Part shown: positions 32,451 through 38,541 of the stretch, in pieces | How positions within the stretch are numbered: position 1 is the first letter of the stretch | Layout: the number at the start of each line of letters is the position of its first letter | Assembly (NCBI GenBank): GCA_945870505.1 | Contig: CAMBSN010000001.1 | Location: 68,795 to 107,335, forward strand | Reading direction: 5' to 3' | Source of the DNA: Candidatus Kuenenia stuttgartensis | GTDB taxonomy: Bacteria; Planctomycetota; Planctomycetia; Pirellulales; UBA1268 | DNA: 38,541 nt | Notes under the pieces: generated by a model | The model's input: only the letters and a program-made list of their open reading frames with translations | What the model was told of the DNA's origin: nothing | The model's database searches: none | Made by a program: the position numbers and the translations under genes

Positions 32451-32684
32451 ATGATCGCGGTTTCGCTCGACGACGTTCCGGTCGGCTCGACGGTCCGGGT
32501 GCGCGACGTGGCTGGCGGCGATGCCGTGGCGATCCGCCTCCTGGAGATGGGTGTCACGCCGGGCGTCGAAATCCGCCTGGTTGGGAAGGCGCCATTTGGC
32601 GATCCACTCGAACTCGAACTCCGGGGCTACCGGCTGTCGATCCGCCGCCAGGAAGCGGCGCGGGTGGCGATCGGCGACCGCTGA
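32451..32684 (+). CDS. feoA: FeoA, ferrous iron transport accessory protein (77 aa)
   Basis: A small SH3-like protein needed for FeoB-mediated iron uptake. The sequence has SLDDVPVGSTVRVRDVAGG, RLLEMGVTPGVEIRLVGKAPFGDPLELELRG and YRLSIRRQEA, the usual FeoA pattern with the conserved MGVTPG turn. It is followed 13 bases later by feoB and lies behind an iron-type operator. The start has only a weak GAGAGG site. Length is normal. Confidence 0.94.
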   Translation: MIAVSLDDVPVGSTVRVRDVAGGDAVAIRLLEMGVTPGVEIRLVGKAPFGDPLELELRGYRLSIRRQEAARVAIGDR

Positions 32685-32697
32685 CGTTGAGAAGCCA

Positions 32698-34758
32698 ATG
32701 ACGCCGGGCCCTCTCACCGTTGCCCTGCTCGGCAACCCGAATGTCGGCAAGAGCACGTTGTTTACGGCGCTGGCGGGCATTCCGACCAGGGTCGGCAACT
32801 ATCCCGGCGTCACGGTCGAGGAGAAGATCGGCCGCTTCACGCACCGCGGGCAAGCGGTCGATCTCGTTGACCTGCCCGGCACCTACAGCCTCGCGCCGCA
32901 GAGCCCGGACGAGCGGGTGGCGGTTGACGTCCTCCACGGTCGCATGCCGGGTGTCGCGCGTCCTGACTGCATTCTTGTGGTGGCTGATGCCACCAACCTG
33001 CCGCGGAACATGTTTCTGGCCACGCAAGCGCTGGAAGTCGGCGTGCCCGTCGTCATCGCACTCGCCCTGGCCGACGTCGCCGACCGGAAGGGAATCCGGA
33101 TCGACGTCGCCGAACTCTCGAGGCGGCTCGGTTGCCCGGTCATCCGGGTCGCACCGCCAACCGGCGAGGGCGTCGCGACCATCCGCGACCGAGTGGTGGA
33201 GGCGACCAACGGGCCTGCGCCACGGCCCCTGCAACTCGCGCTGCCAAAAGCCGGCACGGCCGTGCGGCCGGCGGCCGAGACCGAGGCGATCGCCCGCTAC
33301 GCGGCGATCGAGCGACTGCTCGACGGCGTGGTCGGCGGGGGCGGCGCGGCGGCGCTCGTGGAGGATCGCATCGACGCTCTGCTCACGCACCGCGTTTGGG
33401 GCACGCTGATCTTCGTTGGCGTCATGCTCGGGATGTTTTCCTCGATCTTCTGGCTCGCCCCGCCGCTCATGGACCTGATCTCGGCGGCGATGGATCACGT
33501 TTCGGCCTTCGTGGCATCCTTGTTGCCCGAAGGGGCGATCCGTTCGCTCGTCGTCCATGGCATCCTCGCCGGCGTGTCGGGAAGCGTCGTCTTCGTGCCG
33601 CAGATCGCTCTGCTCTTTCTGTTCGTCGCGATTCTCGAAGGATGCGGCTACCTGGCCCGCGCGGCCTACCTCATGGACCGGCTGCTCGTGGGCATGGGAC
33701 TGAGCGGCAAGTCTTTCATTCCGCTGCTTTCGAGCTTCGCGTGCGCGATCCCCGGCATCATGGCGGCCCGCACGATCGAGAACCGCCGCGACCGCCTGCT
33801 GACGATCCTCGTCGCGCCGCTGATGAGTTGCTCCGCGCGGCTGCCGGTCTACCTGCTGCTCTGCGGGGCCTTTGTTCCTGACCGCGCAGCAGGGCTGCCC
33901 TGGTTGCCATTGAAGGCCGCGGTCCTCGCTGGCCTGTACGCCCTGGGGGTCGTGGTTGCTGCGGCCGTGGCCTGGGTGCTCTCGCGGACGGCGTTCCACG
34001 GCCCGCCACAGCCCTTCGTGATGGAACTCCCCGGTTGGCGCTGGCCGCGGCCGGCGGTCGTGCTCGAGCGGGCCCGCGAGGCGGCCTGGTCGTTTCTGCA
34101 AAATGCCGGCACGCTGATCGTGGCGCTGAGCATCGTGCTCTGGGCGCTGATGACCTACCCGCGGAACGAGCAGACCATCGACGCCGACGTGGCGGCCTTG
34201 CGAACGGCGGTCGGCGAGCGGATTGCCGCCGCAGACGACGACGCCCCAGACCGTGCTGACCTGGTCGCCCAACTGGAGGCGCTCGATACACCCGAGGGCC
34301 TTGCGGCAGCTCGTCAGGGAGCCGCCCAACGGCACAGCTTCCTCGGTCGGGCTGGCCAGTTCATCGAGCCACTTGTGAAGCCGCTGGGCTGGGACTGGCG
34401 GATCGGCTGTGCGGCCCTGGCAAGCTTTCCGGCGCGCGAGGTGGTGCTCGGCACACTCGGCGTGATCTATGACCTCGGCGACGTCGATCCCGGGGATGCC
34501 GAGGGGGCCACCGCGCTCGAGCGGCGGCTCAAGGCAGCCCGCTGGGACGGCACGAACCGGCCCGTGTTCACGCTGCCCGTCGCCCTCTCGATCATGGTGT
34601 TCTTCGCCCTGTGCGCACAGTGCGCGAGCACGCTGGTCGTGATCGGCCGCGAGACCGGGTCGTGGGTCTGGCCCGTGGTCACGTTCAGCTACATGACGGC
34701 GCTGGCCTGGCTGGGAGCGTTTGCGATTTACCGGATCGGCCTGGCCTTAGGCTGGTGA
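32698..34758 (+). CDS. feoB: Ferrous iron transporter FeoB with altered G4 motif (686 aa)
   Basis: A membrane iron transporter with an N-terminal GTPase-like domain. G1 GNPNVGKS (12-19), G2 region NYPGVT and G3 DLPG (58-61) are normal. The G4 position, usually N-x-x-D and setting guanine specificity, reads ALAD (123-126), with Ala for Asn, so nucleotide choice may differ. The membrane part has both FeoB gate regions (SSFACAIPGIMAARTIENRR and PLMSCSARLPVYLLL) and FPAREVVLGTLGVIY. Between helices a soluble loop of about 70 residues (TIDADVAALRTAVGERI) is present. It is shorter than E. coli FeoB (773). ATG 32698 follows feoA by 13 bases. Confidence 0.95.
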   Translation: MTPGPLTVALLGNPNVGKSTLFTALAGIPTRVGNYPGVTVEEKIGRFTHRGQAVDLVDLPGTYSLAPQSPDERVAVDVLHGRMPGVARPDCILVVADATNLPRNMFLATQALEVGVPVVIALALADVADRKGIRIDVAELSRRLGCPVIRVAPPTGEGVATIRDRVVEATNGPAPRPLQLALPKAGTAVRPAAETEAIARYAAIERLLDGVVGGGGAAALVEDRIDALLTHRVWGTLIFVGVMLGMFSSIFWLAPPLMDLISAAMDHVSAFVASLLPEGAIRSLVVHGILAGVSGSVVFVPQIALLFLFVAILEGCGYLARAAYLMDRLLVGMGLSGKSFIPLLSSFACAIPGIMAARTIENRRDRLLTILVAPLMSCSARLPVYLLLCGAFVPDRAAGLPWLPLKAAVLAGLYALGVVVAAAVAWVLSRTAFHGPPQPFVMELPGWRWPRPAVVLERAREAAWSFLQNAGTLIVALSIVLWALMTYPRNEQTIDADVAALRTAVGERIAAADDDAPDRADLVAQLEALDTPEGLAAARQGAAQRHSFLGRAGQFIEPLVKPLGWDWRIGCAALASFPAREVVLGTLGVIYDLGDVDPGDAEGATALERRLKAARWDGTNRPVFTLPVALSIMVFFALCAQCASTLVVIGRETGSWVWPVVTFSYMTALAWLGAFAIYRIGLALGW

Positions 34759-34759
34759 G

Positions 34760-34954
34760 ATGCAAGACACCATCGCCATCGCCATCGCCATCGCCGCGGG
34801 CCTCTGGCTCGTCCGCACCCTCTGGCGGCAGATGGTCGCGCCATCGTGCGGCAAGGTGGCAAACCCGACCGGCGCCGACGGCTTCGTGTCGCTCGGCGAT
34901 CTGGCTGCGACAACAAAAAAACCGGGGCGTTCTGCAGAACGCCCCGGCTCGTGA
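34760..34954 (+). CDS. Small FeoB-associated membrane ORF (64 aa)
   Basis: Starts one base after the feoB stop. The product MQDTIAIAIAIAAGLWLVRTLWRQMVAPSCGK has one hydrophobic helix then a short polar tail with a single Cys, roughly like the FeoB-associated Cys-rich membrane proteins (often called FeoC-like small partners), though the usual run of Cys is missing. The last 13 codons overlap the terminator of the convergent groEL gene, which may limit or define its C-terminus. Either a real small subunit or a chance ORF; the spacing favours the first. Confidence 0.5.
   Translation: MQDTIAIAIAIAAGLWLVRTLWRQMVAPSCGKVANPTGADGFVSLGDLAATTKKPGRSAERPGS
34915..34947 (-). terminator. Rho-independent terminator of groEL
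   Basis: A perfect 26-base palindrome (34922-34947, core GGCGTTCTGCAGAACGCC) directly followed on the minus strand by seven T (34921-34915). It lies about 120 bases beyond the groEL stop. On the plus strand there is no T-run, so it serves the leftward groESL transcript, though it sits within the last codons of the small feo ORF. Confidence 0.88.
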
Positions 34955-34986
34955 ACTTGTCTCTTCCATCCGGCTCGAGCCCGGTC

Positions 34987-35028
34987 GTCGCCCGATGCCA
35001 CGCCGTCCGGAGGACGGCGGCGGGCGAC
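34987..35028. repeat. Nested perfect hairpin in the groEL 3-prime region
   Basis: Outer stem GTCGCCCG/CGGGCGAC (34987-34994 with 35021-35028) encloses an inner stem CGCCGTCC/GGACGGCG (35001-35008 with 35012-35019). Both are perfect 8-bp stems. It lies between the groEL stop and its terminator, so it would be in the 3-prime untranslated RNA; a further near-perfect hairpin CTGCCGGGG-CC/GG-CCCGGCAG follows at about 35036-35061. Confidence 0.7.
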
Positions 35029-35068
35029 CCCAGGCTGCCGGGGCCACGATGGCCCGGCAGCCGTGTCA

Positions 35069-37106
<2,038 letters not shown>

Positions 37107-37545
37107 GGTTGGGGCACCTCTCTCAAAAGTTCGGACGGGACGACGCGGCCCGCGCGGCGGCGCGGTGTCGTTGGCCGCCGGTCGAGTCGGGCGGAGAAAC
37201 ACCTGCCCAATTCGACCTCAAGCGGACCGTTGATCCTTGGCAAGCAACTGGCGCGCCGGATGCACTCCCGACAAAACGACCCCCAGTTTCCCCGCGGTTT
37301 TTCGCCTGTTCAAGGGATTTCCGAGCATTCGACCGCCCCATCGCCGCTGCTGCCAGAATGGCAGCAGACGGAGCCTGCGAGGTCTCGGGAGCTTTCGGCC
37401 GTCAGGCCGGTGACACCCGTACGCCGAGCCATGCCCCCGAGACTCCCGGCCGCCGGGCCATCGCATGGAAAAGCCCCCTCCCACCGGCTAGGCTTCGGTG
37501 ACCTTCTCGCAGCAGCAGTCCCATCGGCTTCCCACCAGGTCTCCC
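37107..37545. other. 439-base intergenic region, two hairpins, no gene seen
   Basis: This separates groES from the divergent STAS gene. I see CTGCTGCCA-GAA-TGGCAGCAG (37347-37367), a perfect 9-bp stem, and CGGCC-GTCA-GGCCG (37396-37409), the reverse orientation of the CGGCC-N4-GGCCG repeat. No CIRCE, no clear sigma32 boxes and no convincing ORF. Confidence 0.6.
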
Positions 37546-37899
37546 ATGCCAAGCCATAAGCGGATCGATGTCTCCAAGGTGGGTGACGTCACAATCGTGA
37601 AGTTCGTCGACAGGAAGATCCTCGACGAGGCTGGCATCCAGGAACTCGGCGCCGAGTTGTTCTCCGTCGTCGAGCACGACAACCGCCGCAGCATCCTCGT
37701 CAACTTCGACAACGTGGACTTCCTCTCGAGTGCCGCCCTCGGCAAGCTCATCACGCTCGACCGCAAGGTCAAGTCTGTGCAGGGCCGGCTGAAGATGTGC
37801 AACATCCGCCCCGAGATCCTCGAAGTCTTCCAGATCACGAAGCTCAACAAGGTGTTCGATATCCGCGGCGAGGAGGCCGAGGCGATCTCGGCTTTCTGA
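37546..37899 (+). CDS. STAS-domain anti-sigma factor antagonist (117 aa)
   Basis: SpoIIAA/RsbV-like. VGDVTIVKFVDRKILDEAGIQELGAELFSVV is the N-terminal strand-helix pair, and NVDFLSSAALGKLITLDRKVK the loop with the phosphorylatable serine (S62; S61 replaces the Asp common in others), then GRLKMCNIRPEILEVFQITKLNKVFDI. When unphosphorylated it would release a sigma factor or other partner from the anti-sigma protein. The next gene, 64 bases on, encodes such a RsbW-like ATPase, so the pair forms a partner-switch module; no sigma factor is in the window. Confidence 0.9.
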   Translation: MPSHKRIDVSKVGDVTIVKFVDRKILDEAGIQELGAELFSVVEHDNRRSILVNFDNVDFLSSAALGKLITLDRKVKSVQGRLKMCNIRPEILEVFQITKLNKVFDIRGEEAEAISAF

Positions 37900-37963
37900 C
37901 GTCGGGCTGAGATCGCGGCTCGGCCGTCGATCAGTCCGTCGGACGAGTGTGAAGGTGAACACC

Positions 37964-38401
37964 ATGTCAGACCAAACCTCCCCTGGCGCGTGGCAACTGT
38001 CGATCGACCTGCCAAGCGAGCGCGGGTCGAATCGTCAGGTCACCGACGAGCTGCTCACGCAGCTCGGGGCCCACGGCTGGCCGCCGGCCGACGTCTTTGC
38101 CGTCCACCTGGCAGTCGAGGAGGCGATCGTCAATGCGATCGTGCACGGCAACAAGCTCGACGCGAAGAAGAAGGTCCACGTGGAGTGCGAGGTGTCGGCC
38201 GACCGCGTGCGAGTCGCCATCGCCGACGAAGGGCCTGGGTTTGATCCTGCGGGCGTTCCCGACTGCACGGCCGAGGAGCGGCTTGAGGCCCCGAGCGGCC
38301 GCGGCGTGATGCTGATGCGGTCGTTCATGACGAGCATCGAATACAACGCAGCCGGCAACGCCGTGGTGCTGGAGAAGGTCCGGTCGCCGGCCGAATCCTG
38401 A
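37964..38401 (+). CDS. RsbW-like anti-sigma ATPase/serine kinase (145 aa)
   Basis: A GHKL-type ATPase. N box HLAVEEAIVNAIVHGN (near 48-63, E52 and N57), G1 DEGPGFDP (88-95) and G2 GRGVMLMRSF (112-121) are intact. In this family the protein binds a sigma factor and phosphorylates the STAS antagonist. ATG 37964 has GAAGG upstream; a GTG at 37949 is in frame. It follows the STAS gene and is in the same operon. Length is typical of RsbW/SpoIIAB-like proteins. Confidence 0.9.
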   Translation: MSDQTSPGAWQLSIDLPSERGSNRQVTDELLTQLGAHGWPPADVFAVHLAVEEAIVNAIVHGNKLDAKKKVHVECEVSADRVRVAIADEGPGFDPAGVPDCTAEERLEAPSGRGVMLMRSFMTSIEYNAAGNAVVLEKVRSPAES

Positions 38402-38467
38402 CGTCCTGCGGCCGTGGCCGCCGGATATCGATTCTACCCAAAAAATTCGCTACTCTCGGAACTTCGA

Positions 38468-38539
38468 TCCCCGATAGCTCAACGGTAGAGCGAGCGGCTG
38501 TTAACCGCTAGGTTGTAGGTTCGAATCCTACTCGGGGAG
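38468..38539 (+). tRNA. tRNA-Asn (GTT anticodon)
   Basis: A full cloverleaf: acceptor TCCCCGA with TCGGGGA, D stem GCTC/GAGC, anticodon stem AGCGG/CCGCT with loop CTGTTAA (anticodon GTT at 38500-38502), and T arm GTAGG-TTCGAAT-CCTAC. The discriminator base is G, as usual for bacterial tRNA-Asn. CCA is not encoded (GCT follows). Confidence 0.97.
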
Positions 38540-38541
38540 CT

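Noticed and set aside
32554-34335. 593-codon frame opposite feoB
   Set aside because: Antisense shadow of feoB; the translation is rich in Arg, His and Asp with no domain.
37107-37545. CIRCE element or sigma32 promoter before groES
   Set aside because: I searched by eye for TTAGCACTC-N9-GAGTGCTAA and for CTTGAA with a CCCCATNT-type -10 and found neither in a good arrangement.

Overview
The window is GC-rich chromosomal DNA that looks like a planctomycete, probably order Pirellulales (inference from gene content, no search run). The pointers are: a DUF1559-type pseudopilin with the H-x9-DG C-terminal motif; two secreted proteins with PEP-CTERM sorting tails, one of which also has a dockerin-like calcium-repeat pair and an autotransporter-type beta-strand repeat; a Cys-rich secreted protein of a kind I associate with planctomycetes; several short membrane proteins of unknown function; and weak or absent Shine-Dalgarno sites at many starts. 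Most of the window is ordinary chromosomal housekeeping. I see no phage, integrase, transposase or CRISPR array.

Layout. 1-3740, minus strand: NIF3-like protein, a GT2 glycosyltransferase, a large BshC-like protein of unknown function, and a Lys/Ala/Pro-rich protein that runs off the left edge. 3766-4548: a TIM-barrel sugar isomerase/epimerase-like protein, divergent from NIF3. 4603-8650: a surface-protein cluster (Cys-rich secreted protein, PEP-CTERM protein, pseudopilin, and a second PEP-CTERM protein with a matching His-Gly start to its mature region). 8670-13964: rsmE, an ExeA-like AAA ATPase with a four-copy peptide repeat, two membrane proteins, rlmN, a small membrane protein and ispE. 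13975-19109, minus: an ilvE-like aminotransferase, a LolD/LolC-type lipoprotein exporter pair and lysS. 19246-20171: a VOC-fold protein and a mogA/moaB-like gene.

20494-23119, minus: a tightly coupled operon of a small helical protein, a TatD-like hydrolase, a QueD/PTPS-like enzyme and hemB. 23285-26704: rfbB, rfbD, rfbA and rfbC, the complete dTDP-L-rhamnose pathway. 26747-32319: hisI, a PQQ-type beta-propeller protein, aqpZ, dgkA, a 2-Cys peroxiredoxin, a galT-like gene and bioD. 32348-34954: feoA, feoB and a small membrane ORF behind a promoter with a perfect 12-bp inverted repeat that resembles a Fur box. 35069-37106, minus: groEL and groES. 37546-38401: a STAS anti-sigma-factor antagonist and a RsbW-like ATPase, a partner-switch pair. 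38468-38539: tRNA-Asn(GTT).

Intergenic DNA carries at least two families of short hairpin repeats: CGGCC-N4-GGCCG elements at about six places, and GTAG-led hairpins arranged BIME-like at 20172-20493. The most interesting coding signals are the His-Gly PEP-CTERM/pseudopilin cluster, the loss of the G4 Asn in FeoB, the coupled TatD-QueD-HemB operon and the BshC-like protein. No complete novel defence or biosynthetic system is evident.
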